Source: Rhizophagus irregularis | Lineage: Eukaryota; Glomeromycota; Glomeromycetes; Glomerales; Glomeraceae | Assembly: GCF_026210795.1 (NCBI RefSeq) | Contig: NC_089431.1 | Location: 3,658,001-3,722,000 of the forward strand | Reading direction: 5' to 3' | DNA: 64,000 nt | The notes under the pieces: generated by a model | What the model was told of the DNA's origin: nothing | The model's input: only the letters and a program-made list of their open reading frames with translations | The model's database searches: none | Program-made: the position numbers and the translations under genes | In this document: in pieces, positions 12,459 to 23,568 of the stretch | Position numbering within the stretch: position 1 is the first letter of the stretch | How the letters are laid out: every line of letters begins with the position of its first letter

Positions 12459-12668
12459 TTGTTTCAACTTGATTGTTTGTTTACGTCCGAAAAGTTTGAG
12501 GGGGAGGGGGGTTTTCATTAAACAAACTAAGCGAAATATAAACATAAATTTCAGAAAATTTCATGAAGATCGTAATTTAAATTTGAAGGGATATTTAAAA
12601 CATATATGCTGTGATAAGATTTTTTTAAAAAAATAAAGGGGTTAAACAAACAATCAAGTTGGAACGGT
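12459..12668. mobile_element. MITE (TTTGTTTAAC termini), array unit 2
   Basis: This is the second copy of the MITE, bounded by gttgtttcaacttgattg on the left and gttaaacaaacaatcaagtt then ggaac on the right, in the same position of the unit as in unit 1. Confidence 0.55.
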
Positions 12669-13203
12669 CTATCAATTTGCAAAATCTTTAATTATTCAAG
12701 ATGTTCAATCTACCGGTAAACAATTTAATCATTTTTTAAAATTTATTTATTATATTGTCGTCGTTAAAGATTATTTTTTTTATTGTAAGAAAATTTTAAT
12801 TTTAATTTATTTTTAAACAATTATTGTTTACTACTAGATCAATTTCATTATCAAGAAAATAACGTAATATTTATTCGAAATTTAATTAATCAATTATTGT
12901 CTATATTAATAAAAAGAATGTTTTGAGAATGTTTCAGTTTGAAGACAATAATGAAAAAAATTAAACTTTAGTACAATGGGCTTATATATCAAAATTTTTA
13001 TTATATCATCATTATTTAATTTGAATTTTTGGCCTTAATAAAGAACAAATGTTCTATTTGCATATTTGCATATTCTAAAAAAAGGCTAAAGATTTATAAA
13101 GGAAAATGTTTGAAATGAACATTACAGCAATAAATGATGTTTTATTTAATAAGTATTAACTTATTTAATTATTCCGTTAATTTAATTAAATTTGTTTTTT
13201 TAG

Positions 13204-13307
13204 ATTATTTTACGAAAGAAATCGAATTAGATATACTGGGAACACATGATCGGGTACAATTGTTGATTAATTTTGGCCATAACTATGAAGATCTTAATTC
13301 CGGCTGA
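13204..13307 (+). pseudogene. Kinase C-terminal exon, best preserved copy in array
   Basis: After a tttttag acceptor, this copy reads continuously DYFTKEIELDI then LGTHDRVQLLINFGHNYEDL to NSG and TGA, supplying the first G from a preceding exon. The YFTKEIELDI motif is the hallmark of the small 3' exons of local kinases (compare 49711-49773). In the copies at 13714 and 16265, 20 extra bases (aattacacagtgaatttcga or close variant) lie between the two halves and shift the frame. No catalytic domain is present nearby. Confidence 0.55.
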
Positions 13308-13870
13308 AGTTACAATAGCTGTTAGATGGAGTTATAGTTCGATCATTAAGTGACCAATACTGGGGTTGTCTCAACTTGATTGTTTGTTTAACGTCCGAAA
13401 AGTTTGAGGGAGAAGGGCGTTTTCATTAAACAAACTAAGCGAAATAAACATAAATTTCAGAAAATTTCAGAAGATCGTAATTTAAATTTGATGTATTTCA
13501 ATTCGCAATATCTTTAATTATTCAAGGTGTTAATCTACTGGCAAACAATTTAATCATCAAATAAAGAACAAAAGGTTCTATTTGCATATATTGAAAGGCT
13601 AAAGGTTTATAAAGGAAAAAATGTTTGAAATGAAAATTACAGTAAATGATGTTTTATTTAATTAGTATTAACTTATTCAATTATTCCGTTAATTTAATTA
13701 AATTTATGTTTCTTTAGAAAGAAATCGAATTAGAAATTACACAGTGAATTTCGAGATGCTAGGAACACGTGATCAAGTACAATTGTTGATTAATTTTGGC
13801 CATAACTATGAAGATCTTAATTCCGGCTGAAGTTACAATAGCTGTTTGATGGAGTTATAGTTCGATCATT

Positions 13871-15881
13871 TTTTTTTTTTTTTTTTTTTTTTTTTGGTAA
13901 CCGTATAAGTCATTTTATTAGTAAATATAACGCATCATAATACATAATAATTATAACATTAATACATTGAAATTCAAAGTTTTTCAACGATGAACCCCTC
14001 CATACCAAAGCCATGGGTTATCTAACCATGGCGCGGATAAACGTAACCAAAGATTTACTAAACTACTAATACTAAAAAAAAAAATTTAACTATGTATTGA
14101 CTAAAATTTTCTATCTATTTGTTAGAGCTATTGTTAAAATCTAAACGACTAAGTACATTGATGTGTCGTCTACTAACAACGGCAAATTTATACATTTGAC
14201 TAAATTGGTATGATGCTAAGCTAATCTAATCTAAAAACTCTGGAACTACTAAACTAATACGTTACCTTTTCTTTATAATTTTTTGCTATTTTTGTTGTAT
14301 TTAAATCTTTTAATATGTTTTTACTATTTTCTATATTTTTATTTGAAAAATTTGTTTGGGTTATGAAACTTCCTTCGTGGCTACCATTGATCATGTCTTC
14401 GTGATGGTGCGGAATGTCTATATGAAAAATCTTGTTGTTCCCACTCCCTACGAAAACCATTTGTCTTGGGACATAGCTCTTGTAAGAATATCATCTGTTA
14501 CCTTCTTGTAATTCGCCATTATCGTCGATGTAGTCGTTTTCTTTCTTGATCCATAATCCCCTTCCGATATCATATATCTTTATGGATTTATTAATTGCCG
14601 ACATCAAATCTGATTGTTTATTGAAATACAAAATAATAAATCTTTTCCCTTTGACTCTGATAATTTTTCCAAAGAAAGCGTGAAACGCTTTCACCATTTC
14701 TTTTATAACCAAAATATCATCGTCCTGTATATCAACTTCCAATCTTTTAAGCGCTTGCCAATGAAACTTCTCTTTAAATTTACTGTATGGTAAATGCGAA
14801 TCGGCCATTCTAATGAAGTAAGTTCTGTCATTATTTCTTGTTAATGACACGTTAACGCCGCCCTCTGAGTATATCTTTTCGTAAGCCTTGCTGAAGCGCA
14901 GCGTCGTTTTAACGGTCTTATACTTATGACATCATTTAAAATTAATGAATTCAACTACTCCCACGTTTGCATTTAGTAATCCTAAAATTTCCTCATCACT
15001 CCAATACGCAGGTATGTCGTAAAAAGTAATGTCACGTGACTTGTCGGCAAAATGTTTATCCAAATAATCTTTATCTTTATCTCCTTTATCGATCACTAAA
15101 TCGGTGATCATTCCATTTTTAGCAACTGCTCGCGCCCTTTTTCTCTTTTTGTTGGGGCGTTTTTTCTTTTTCTGCGTCTTGTTATCTATTTCCATATTCG
15201 TCACTTGACTCGTTGGCTGTTCCTCTTTTTTTTCTAGCGCTTTAATTTTTTCCCATAAACTATTGTTCGTCTCATTTTTCTCTAATATTATTCGTTCTTT
15301 TGCTATGACATCCGCTTCTAAATTTCTAATTTTATTTTCTAGTTCTCGTATGACTAATCCGTTTATCAAAGCACTATCCGCACTATTTTCCACTTTTTTT
15401 CCCAAATCGTCAAATTTTTTTTTTAATTCTGCATACTGTGTTTCTATTCGTTGAAGTGATACCGCCGCAGTATATTCACGGCGAAGTAGAAATTCTATAA
15501 CATTATCAAACTGGACTCCTGCAAATTTTGTTAGGAATAAAGATAAAAAATAATACACCGCTGGTACTTTCGTCTCCGGTTTGTTGAGGCGTATAGGTAT
15601 CTTTCCCAGTTTTGAAACAGAAGTACTTTTTATTATCATTTTTTCCAAGTCTATATATTCTTCAATTTTTTTACACTTCACTATTTCTACCAAAAATCTA
15701 TCATAAATGTCATGAAACGGGTTGAAAAAAGCTTTCATACATGTCTTCTTGTTATTGATAACCCACGTCGAGACCTCTTCTTCGTTTTCTATTAATGTTG
15801 TATCCATATTATCCATGTAACTATAATGTATTTTTGTTAATAAAAATTGGTTTAAGAGATTGTCGGAAAGAGTTTTCAATC
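13871..15881 (-). mobile_element. Non-LTR retroelement carrying only an ORF1-like frame
   Basis: The insertion is flanked by a 14-bp direct repeat, atagttcgatcatt, at 13857-13870 and 15882-15895. Its minus-strand 3' end is a poly(A) tail (T run 13871-13895). From right to left it carries a long ORF1-like frame (15879-14254), a 3' UTR of about 360 bp and the tail. No reverse transcriptase or endonuclease frame exists in its 2 kb. The frame is already open at the right border, so the element is probably 5'-truncated. It interrupts array unit 3. The 3' UTR has a small palindrome, ccatggttagataacccatgg in outline at about 14010-14031, and a ggtatggaggggttc motif resembling the second element at 25252-27525. 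Confidence 0.85.
14254..15879 (-). pseudogene. ORF1-like protein of non-LTR element, two in-frame TGA
   Basis: One frame spans 542 codons and is broken only by TGA at 14932-14934 and TGA at 14491-14493, ending at TAG 14254-14256. The N-terminal 150 residues are helical. A coiled coil follows (around QYAELKKKFDDLGKKVENS to NSLWEKIKALEKKEE), then a Lys/Arg cluster (KKKKRPNKKRKRAR). After that comes an RRM-like segment beginning DITFYDIPAYWSDEEIL and continuing past the first stop to KRFIILYFNKQSDLM. Coiled coil, basic patch and RRM are the parts of an RNA-binding, trimerising LINE ORF1 protein. No ATG is visible at the right border; the first internal ATG is about 15815. It is broken by the two nonsense codons unless they are recoded. 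Confidence 0.65.
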
Positions 15882-17269
15882 ATAGTTCGATCATTAAGTG
15901 ACCAATACTGGAGTTGTCTCAACTTGATTGTTTGTTTAACGTCCGAAAAGTTTGAGGGAGAAGGGCGTTTTCATTAAACAAACTAAGCGAAATAAACATA
16001 AATTTCAGAAAATTTCAGAAGATCGTAATTTAAATTTGATGTATTTCAATTCGCAACATCTTTAATTATTCAAGGTGTTAATCTACTGGCAAACAATTTA
16101 ATCATCAAATAAAGAACAAAAGGTTCTATTTGCATATATTGAAAGGCTAAAGGTTTATAAAGGAAAAAATGGTTGAAATGAAAATGACAGTAAATGATGT
16201 TTTATTTAATTAGTATTAACTTATTCAATTATTCCGTTAATTTAATTAAATTTATGTTCTTTAGATTATTTTACGAAAGAAATCGAATTAGAAATTACAC
16301 AGTGAATTTCGATATGCTAGGAACACGTGATCAAGTACAATTGTTGATTAATTTTGGCCATAACTATGATGATCTTAATTCCGGCTGAAGTTACAATAGC
16401 TGTTAGATGGAAGTACAGTCATTTGGTGACCAATACTGGGGTTGTTTCAACTTGATTGCTTGTTTAACGTCGGCGTTTTCATTATCAAATTAAGCGAAAT
16501 AAACATAAATTTCAGAAAATTTCAGAAGGTCGTAATTTAAATTTGAAGGGGCATTTAAACATATATGTTGTTATATCATGTTTATCAAAATTTAGATTTT
16601 AAAAAAAAGGGGGTTAAACAAGTGTTAAACAAACAATCAAATTGGAATGGTTTAAGATATGTGTTTCAATCCGCAACGTCTTTAAGGAATTTCGAGGTGT
16701 CAATCTACCGGTAAACAATTTTATGGCGTTAAAAATTTTTTTTTTTTTGTAAGAAAATTAAGAAAATTTTAATTTTAATTTATATAATTGTTGATCCAGT
16801 TTATTATCAGAAAGATATAACATAACATCCATCTGTATTTACTTAATCATTTATTTTCTATATTATTAATATTCATATTTGAAAATGTTTCGGTTGAACT
16901 ATCAGTTATTGGATAATCTAACAGCTATTAATTATATCAGTAACTTCAGCTGTAATTAAGATTTTTTTTATTTTATTTTTACTTTAGAAAGGCAAATGGT
17001 ATGGAAATATACAATAAATTCCGGAAGTAACTGAACATAAAGAGACGTAAAATCTATCTAAAGAAATCCAATAAAGTATATCCCATCAAGGACCCACCTT
17101 CGTTTTTTATAAAATAAAAAAAAAGCTAAACACAAACTAACAGTATTAGTATGATAGCTAAAAACACACTGGAGAATAAAAAAGTCTAATCTAAAATCCA
17201 GCCCGTATTAGTCTTTCACACATTGGTGCTACGCGCGAACGAAAAATCAGCCGGATTGATTAAGATCTA

Positions 17270-17336
17270 TTTTTATTTTTATTTTTATTTTTATTTTTAC
17301 TTCAAGAAAGGCAAAATCTGCCGATACAATGCCGGA
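17270..17336 (-). mobile_element. Very short 3' retroelement fragment with (TAAAAA)n tail
   Basis: A run of ATTTTT-type repeats followed by ttacttcaagaaaggcaaaa lies between two copies of attaagatcta (about 17259 and 17337). A related stretch (tttactttagaaaggcaaat) lies at about 16963-17000. The pattern suits a severely 5'-truncated retroposed 3' end on the minus strand. Confidence 0.4.
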
Positions 17337-17645
17337 ATTAAGATCTACTAGTTATGGCCAACAATTGTACTTGATCACGTGTTCCCAGTATACCGAAATT
17401 CACTGTGTAATTTCTAATTCGATTTCTTTCGTAAAATAATCTAAAGAAACATAAATTTAATCAAATTAACGGAATAATTAAATAATTAAATACTATTGAA
17501 TAAAACATCATTTACTTTTCACATTTTTTCCTATAAAATTAGTACAATGAGCTGATACTATATCAAATTTTTATTATATTTTCTCATTATTTAATTTGAA
17601 TTTTTGCCCTCAATAAAGAACAAAAGGTTTTATTTGCATATTGAA
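17337..17645 (-). repeat. Inverted partial copy of the array unit
   Basis: Read on the minus strand, this repeats the end of the array unit, including taaagaacaaaaggtt, the kinase exon block with the 20-bp insertion, and the LGTRDQVQLL coding block with a deletion of the INF region. Its inverted orientation relative to the five tandem units shows rearrangement after amplification. Confidence 0.6.
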
Positions 17646-18557
17646 AAAGGATAATCTCTTCATTTTATATTGAGGTTATAAAAATTCAAAATTTCGATTA
17701 GGAATATGCAGGATTGTATGGAAATCAGCATTAATTCCTATTGGTCACCGCAGTATTCCTAACCGAACTATACTAACTCAGTCATTGAATGGAGTCGAAG
17801 AAATATAATGGATTTAATTATATCGAACTTTTGTACCTAATAAACCGATGGATTCTATAAATCCGGTTTATCAAATTTCACCGTGTAATACAACTTTAAA
17901 ATAATGTTAGTAAATAATAGTATGTTATGATTTCATAAAACTAACTAATATTTAATTTTTATTTAATTTAGAAATAAAGAATATGTACCAAGGAATTTAA
18001 TGTTTATATCAACAACTTCATATATCATTATATTTTATATTTTTATATTATTTTACATCGTGTACCTTTAATTATATTTAACACAATAAATGAAAAAATA
18101 GTATAAATATCATGACTATTTTTGTTAACTAGCAAAAATCCCAGCGTAACTTACGATTAGCATGAAATATTTTTTACTTAGACACAATTGATTATTACAA
18201 GATTTCAAGTAGTAATTTTCGTGAAATTTATTTTGAATCGTAATTTACGATTAATAATTATTTGTAAGATCTTATACATTTTCTTTATATTTATAAACAT
18301 GTATGTGAACTAGATTTTAAACCGGGATCATGTTTAAATTAGTCGTGTATTTGCTATATAATTGTGAAGCTTGGCTAATCCCTATAAAAATTTTATTTCG
18401 TGTTTTTATTCCATGTTATTTCCGTAAACTGAATGTATCATATTCACGGAGTTTTTACAGAAATTACGGTAACAATATATATAAACTTTTGAAATAAAAA
18501 AATATATATATAAACGTGATACTATGTTTATACTTTAGGCACCGAAAACTATATATG
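17646..18557. other. Intergenic, AT-rich
   Basis: No gene or clear repeat seen. Short coding-like stretches near 17770-17890 do not hold a frame. Confidence 0.5.
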
Positions 18558-19035
18558 GCAAACATTTAGACTTTTAGATCAATGATGTTTCATCGTTCGA
18601 GTCATACTTATTTACAAGGGGAGATAAAATTGGACGTGTTTCTAACCTGATGTCAACAGAAGCATCCATACAAACCTACGCAAACCATCTAAAGAAGCTT
18701 TCATCGAAGAGGGTAACAAAATTTTTAGTTATATTAGTTTTAGGCTCTTATTATTTTAGAGAAAATTATTAAATCCACAAAAACAGCGTATAACATAAAA
18801 AATACAAAAAATTTCTTTTTTCTGACTCTAGTGATAAATATTAGTTAGTAGTGTGGCCCTAGTCTTAGCATAGTATAGTCCTTATTAGTAGTATTAGCTT
18901 CGGTTAATACATCCATAATTGATATTGAGTTAGTAGATAGTTTTTATACTATGTATTTTTATTATGTAATTTTGCTTTTTATTTTTTGTAAAATGAAAAT
19001 TATAAATAAAAATGCGCGTTACTAACAAAAAAAAA
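18558..19035 (+). mobile_element. 5'-truncated non-LTR retrotransposon 3' end
   Basis: A 478-bp segment ends in an A tail (about 19028-19039) and is flanked by the 13-bp direct repeat aaaactatatatg at 18545-18557 and 19036-19048. It contains the non-coding 3' region of an element (…aaaatgcgcgttactaac before the tail). No reverse-transcriptase motif remains. The target duplication plus tail supports target-primed insertion. Confidence 0.75.
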
Positions 19036-19048
19036 AAAACTATATATG

Positions 19049-20049
19049 ACGAAATATATTTGGGATTTGATATATAGTTTCGGAATTCTGCCAAATCCAA
19101 AATCCCAAACCCACTATTGTCGAAATTTCAAACAGTTGACAAAATCCCGAAATCCCAAACCATTGCCGAATCTCAAATCGTTGCCAAAATTTTATTTTTA
19201 TTTTTTTTATTCCTAATTTTATTTTTCGATAAGAAAATTGCCTTTTTTGAATTCGTGTAACGTCATATGCCAATAGTAATTTAGTCAGCAGTTTATCTCG
19301 ATTCTTTCTGATCATTTAATTCTGGCGTGACCAATAGTGCAATAGCGGTTTGAGGATTGCGTCAACAATTATATGCCTAGACGCTAAGTTAAGTTTAGAG
19401 TTTATTAATTTGCATTTTTTATTCTTTAAATTAATTTTTTGAATTTCTGAGTTGAATTCTTGCTTTTTAACAAATATCAAAATAATTATACTAAGCTTAT
19501 TGACCCAGCTAAGTAGCAAAAGTTTGCTGTGTACTTCACATACTGTATTTCAAAAGTTTATATTGCAGTTACAAATCGATCAATTTAATATATAACAGTA
19601 TTTGATGTAACTATCTTAAAATACTATTTTTAATCAATAAACTTCACCGCTTAAAGCAATAAAAAAAAATGTGGTGGCTCGACTTTCATATTGGTTGGAC
19701 AGTATAAAATAAAATTTTTCGTTTTTGTATCCTGGAAATTCTGAATTTAATTTTATTTATAATTTTTTAAAAGAATTTAAGAAAGTAATAATTAAAAATG
19801 ACATCATTATAATAATTATAGTAAATCACTATTCAGTGATTAAATCACGCATTATCTATCGATGATTATTAGTTAACTTTTAAGTTCCCATAAAGTTAAT
19901 CCATTTATGATTCAATTCAAAGTGATAAATGATAACAAATAATTTATTAATATTCAATAACATGTAATGTATAATAATATATAATCCGACTATATAAAGT
20001 ACTATGTAATAAATAAATATTCTAAAAAAAAAGAGATGTTTTTATATAT
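19049..20049. other. Intergenic with degenerate cccgaaatccc repeats
   Basis: Around 19060-19185 the sequence repeats variants of aaatcccgaaatcccaaacc; the minus-strand open frames across it (WQRFEIRQWFGI-like) are products of that repeat and not genes. At 19826-19850 the string tcagtgattaaatcacgcat is shared with 46134-46150, downstream of another kinase relic. Confidence 0.55.
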
Positions 20050-20215
20050 TATAATTCAAAGAGCGTTGATATCAAGATCAAATTCCTTGGTGACGTATCC
20101 TATATTGATAAATTTTTTTTAACCCAAAATTATTTATATATAGTGTTTACCTTTATTATGGCGTTGATCAGAACTAATATTAATATCCAATTCAATTTCT
20201 TTTGTAAAAAAAACA
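20050..20215 (-). pseudogene. Kinase C-terminal mini-exon relics
   Basis: Minus-strand coding at about 20160-20210 reads TKEIELDINISSDQR and at about 20062-20110 reads GYVTKEFDLDINAL followed by TGA. These match the last two small exons of the kinase at 49596-49773. A decayed counterpart of the preceding exon lies near 20290-20330. No catalytic domain is found upstream on this strand, so this is a detached gene tail. Confidence 0.6.
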
Positions 20216-20978
20216 TAAAGATCAATTAAAATTATGACGAATATGTACATTGTTAAAATGTAATATTATTTATCGTTATTTTCATTTTCAAGAGATTTCT
20301 TTTTTTAATATTTTGGTCTTAATAGTAATTTTTTTTTAAAAAAAAATAATAAAAATCTCGTTTTTGATGTATAAATTTATAATTATCTTTTTTTTTTGAT
20401 TTATATTATGTATTTAAAAGAATATGACTAAACTTATTCTAAGGATAAGTATTAAAGTACAATAGGCTATTTTTAATTCTGCTCACATTTTTTTGAATTA
20501 AAAGATAAAATGATTTACTAACTCTTAAAGATTAAATTCGCTGGGAGTAACCAAGGTTTTAATGACAATTGAAAAATCATATCCTCCAAAAATGTCTTTT
20601 TTATAGATACCTAAAAATTATACTTAAAAAATTTAATAAATTAAAAATTTATTTCATTATTAAAATTTCTTACTTGAAATATTTCCGGTTAAATATTTAA
20701 TTTATTGTGGTAATATTTCCATCATCTAAATTTTAAGCTAATTTTTATGATAATTTTGATGAAAATTTATTAATGGTTTATATTTTATTTTTCAAAAGAA
20801 TTTATTTTGTGCAACGCGTCAATTTTACAATACTAACGAATCATCTAACCATTTTTATAGAAAGTTGTACTATTCATGGATGAAAACATTTATCCTAGAG
20901 AAATTTATTTGATTGTTTTTCATAACCTAAAATAATTCTTGCCTACATAACAAATTTACTACCAAATGATGGACCACA

Positions 20979-21314
20979 ATGAAGGTCACACATTATTTAG
21001 AAAATGACGCAAGACGTCATGAATTACTTTATTCATGCAACATGACAAAAAAATGTTTAGTTATATTGATTTTAGTATACGAAAAATTTTGCAGTGCTTG
21101 TACAGTACATCCTAGGGATTTACTATACAAATTTCAAAAAGAATTTGCTTTCACTTATGTTTCATCCTTATCAGTACTAAATAATCACATTAATTCAGGC
21201 TTTCTCTCACCAATTACAGTATGTGACCAACAGACCAGACGGTTAGATATAATAGATAATGAAAACATTTTTTTTTCTTTTAACGTAAAAAAATATTCGA
21301 GATCCACAAAATGA
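20979..21314 (+). CDS. Hypothetical protein, 111 aa
   Basis: An ATG-initiated frame of 111 codons contains one moderately hydrophobic segment (CLVILILVYEKFCSAC) around residues 26-41. There is no recognisable domain. The surroundings are non-coding and AT-rich, and the frame could be chance or a fragment. Codon composition is less A/T-extreme than the flanks, which is the only support besides length. Confidence 0.3.
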   Translation: MKVTHYLENDARRHELLYSCNMTKKCLVILILVYEKFCSACTVHPRDLLYKFQKEFAFTYVSSLSVLNNHINSGFLSPITVCDQQTRRLDIIDNENIFFSFNVKKYSRSTK

Positions 21315-23568
21315 AAAAATTAATATGTTATTATACTTCTAAATAAAGGAGTTTTTTAAGGAGCAGCTTTAACTACCTAATGACGAAATTGAATTTTGTT
21401 ATAATGAAACATTTTTCTCCCAGTGAAGAATGAGAGTTACTAGCTAATTGATTTTTGATTTTTGATTTTTGATTACTATTTTATTTTGGTTAAGAATTCT
21501 TTATTTATTTATTTATTTATTTTTTTAAAAAAAAGATTTATATAGTAAGAATAAAAAAAATAATTTTTATAACAAAAATGTTTAATTGATAATAAAGACT
21601 AAAATAAATGATAAAAAATAAATGTATAATTAATTGAGTGATAATAAAATGAAAAAAAATTACATAATTGATAACTAATAATAAAAATTAAAAAAAAGAT
21701 TAATTAGATTGATTGTAATTCATATGGTTTATACGAACATTTCTTTTAACATTTTCCTTATTTCGTGGCTAAATATTTATCGGAGAAGATGAGGAATATA
21801 TCATATTAAAAAAAAAATTTGTCAAATAAAATATTAACAAATTCATATTTTTTGAATATCTTACTTGTCGTGTTTTGGTCGTATGCGACATTTTTCGTTT
21901 AAACCTTTTTCTTTTTTCCTACGGATCGTTATCTTTATCATGATTTCTAGGTGTTGTGTGTTAGTAGTTAAATCCATTTTTTTTCCTATGTACCTTTCTT
22001 CGATTTCTTGCCTCAATATCTTCTAGTAATTTGTCTATTTGAAATTTTGCTTCATCAATCCTCTTCCCAGAAGAACTATTTCCAACTCTATCCTTAATTA
22101 TATTAATTTCAATTTGTACTGGATTTGTATTTTTAATATATGTGTACCAATCCTTTCAGCAATGGTTACGTCCTTTACGATCAATTAATTTACCAACATA
22201 AATATTTTAAGCAAGACGTTCGATAAATCAGCTGATGATCACAAAGTCACGAATAAATTCGTTAAGAACTTTCATTTATAGATTCTTGCCGAAAATTTAA
22301 AATACAGAAATTAAATAAAATACTCTGTTTGTATAAATTTCACAAAAAAAATACTTTATCGATTATTTAGTCTCAAAATTACTATTTTATTATCATTTGT
22401 GATTACTTTTATACTGTACAAATTACTGATAATATTCTTTATGATTGTTTAAAGATTCAATAAATTAATACAAGTATATAACTAAACAAGTTGCGTCATT
22501 ATTAGGTGAAAAATATATAAAAAGGAAATTATTTATGAATGAACTCAGTTATAATATAATAGTCAATATATCAATTATGTTTTACGAAAGAAAAAAACCA
22601 ATAATTATTGTTGATATACAGTATATACAGTATATAAAATTAATAAATTAAAATTTCCATTCACTTTAACAATAACATTACATTTTATTGATTTGCTAAT
22701 TTCCTTTAGTGCTTCCAAAATAATATAGTATTTAAACTCAAATCTTCATTTGATTAATCACACAAATATGTTTTCAGAGTATAGTAACTTAATAATGCCA
22801 TAAATTTTATGCTTTAATTAGTTAGCAGGTAATAATTATTATTCTTAATGTACTACTATCTAATAGACAAATTAGTAAGAAAAGAAATTATTTCTAAAAT
22901 ATTAAAAAAATTATAATTTCTCAATTCATAACAATTTAGTTACACTTTGTTACCAAACGTTAATATAAATGAACAAGGTTTTTCATTCATACTTCTTACA
23001 TAGCATGCGAAAATTAATATAAAGGGTTAAAATATTTCCTAAGAAAAGCAAAAAAACATAACGGCAAAAACATAAAAAAGGTACATGAATGAGTAAATAT
23101 GCTTATTTTTTTTCCAAAAACAAATTAAATTGAAACTTTATTACTTGCGCCATGCTTTGACAATTCGACATATAGTAAAAGATGATGACAACGCAACAAT
23201 CGAGCAATAGTAATCATAATTATCACGTTCAAATTCAAGAATTCTAAAGAGGAAATACACAAGGAATATTAGAAGGTTTAATGTTAAATTTGAAAATGTG
23301 ACTACTAAGTCAAAAAAAATATAAATGATGTAATTTATTATTTTATTATGATTTTATAATATACAGTACATATAGTAATTCATCCTATTTATTTTTGGTT
23401 TAATTTATAAAAAACTTTATTAATCATAATAAATATATTCCAATAAAATACACATACTGTAATAATGATAAATAAAATAAATAGTAAATAATAGATACAA
23501 ATAAAGACATTTATATTCTGAATATTTGTAAATTTTCTTCCTTAGTTCTCTTTATCTACATGAACGAA
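21315..23568. other. Intergenic downstream of kinase gene
   Basis: No intact gene. It contains a coding remnant at 21966-22203. A stretch at about 22690-23330 (for example ttagtgcttccaaaa, agaattctaaagagg) has a diverged copy at about 28320-28665. Because each copy lies just 3' of a kinase locus, the duplication included gene plus downstream DNA. Confidence 0.6.
21966..22203 (-). pseudogene. Unidentified coding remnant with one in-frame TGA
   Basis: On the minus strand a frame reads IYVGKLIDRKGRNHC, TGA, then KDWYTYIKNTNPVQIEIN through SGKRIDEAKFQIDKLLEDIE to NRRKVHRKKN. The charged, helical C-terminal half looks coding, but no start or family is recognised. It may be an exon of a dead gene. 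Confidence 0.35.

Larger units (their letters stand above)
11545..16990 (+). repeat. Tandem array: five units of MITE plus kinase C-terminal exon
   Basis: Five related units follow each other: about 11545-12455, 12456-13358, 13359-15909 (interrupted by a retroelement), 15910-16435 and 16436-16990. Each begins with caacttgattgtttgtttaa and a G-rich stretch. In units 1-4 there follows the exon-like block attattttacgaaagaaatc and a block encoding LLINFGHNYEDLNSG; unit 5 lacks a clear copy. Units 3 and 4 are nearly identical over about 500 bp, so that duplication is recent. Units 3 and 4 share a deletion of the right half of the MITE. The coding blocks match the 3' exons of the local kinase family, so the array looks like amplified gene-tail sequence rather than complete genes. 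Confidence 0.75.

Noticed and set aside
14932-14934. Programmed TGA readthrough or selenocysteine in the ORF1-like frame
   Set aside because: No SECIS-like element or conserved context seen; decay by CpG transition is simpler, though not proven.
19040-19519. Two minus-strand frames of 91 and 67 codons
   Set aside because: They cross a degenerate aaatcccgaaatccc repeat and lack ATG-supported or domain evidence.
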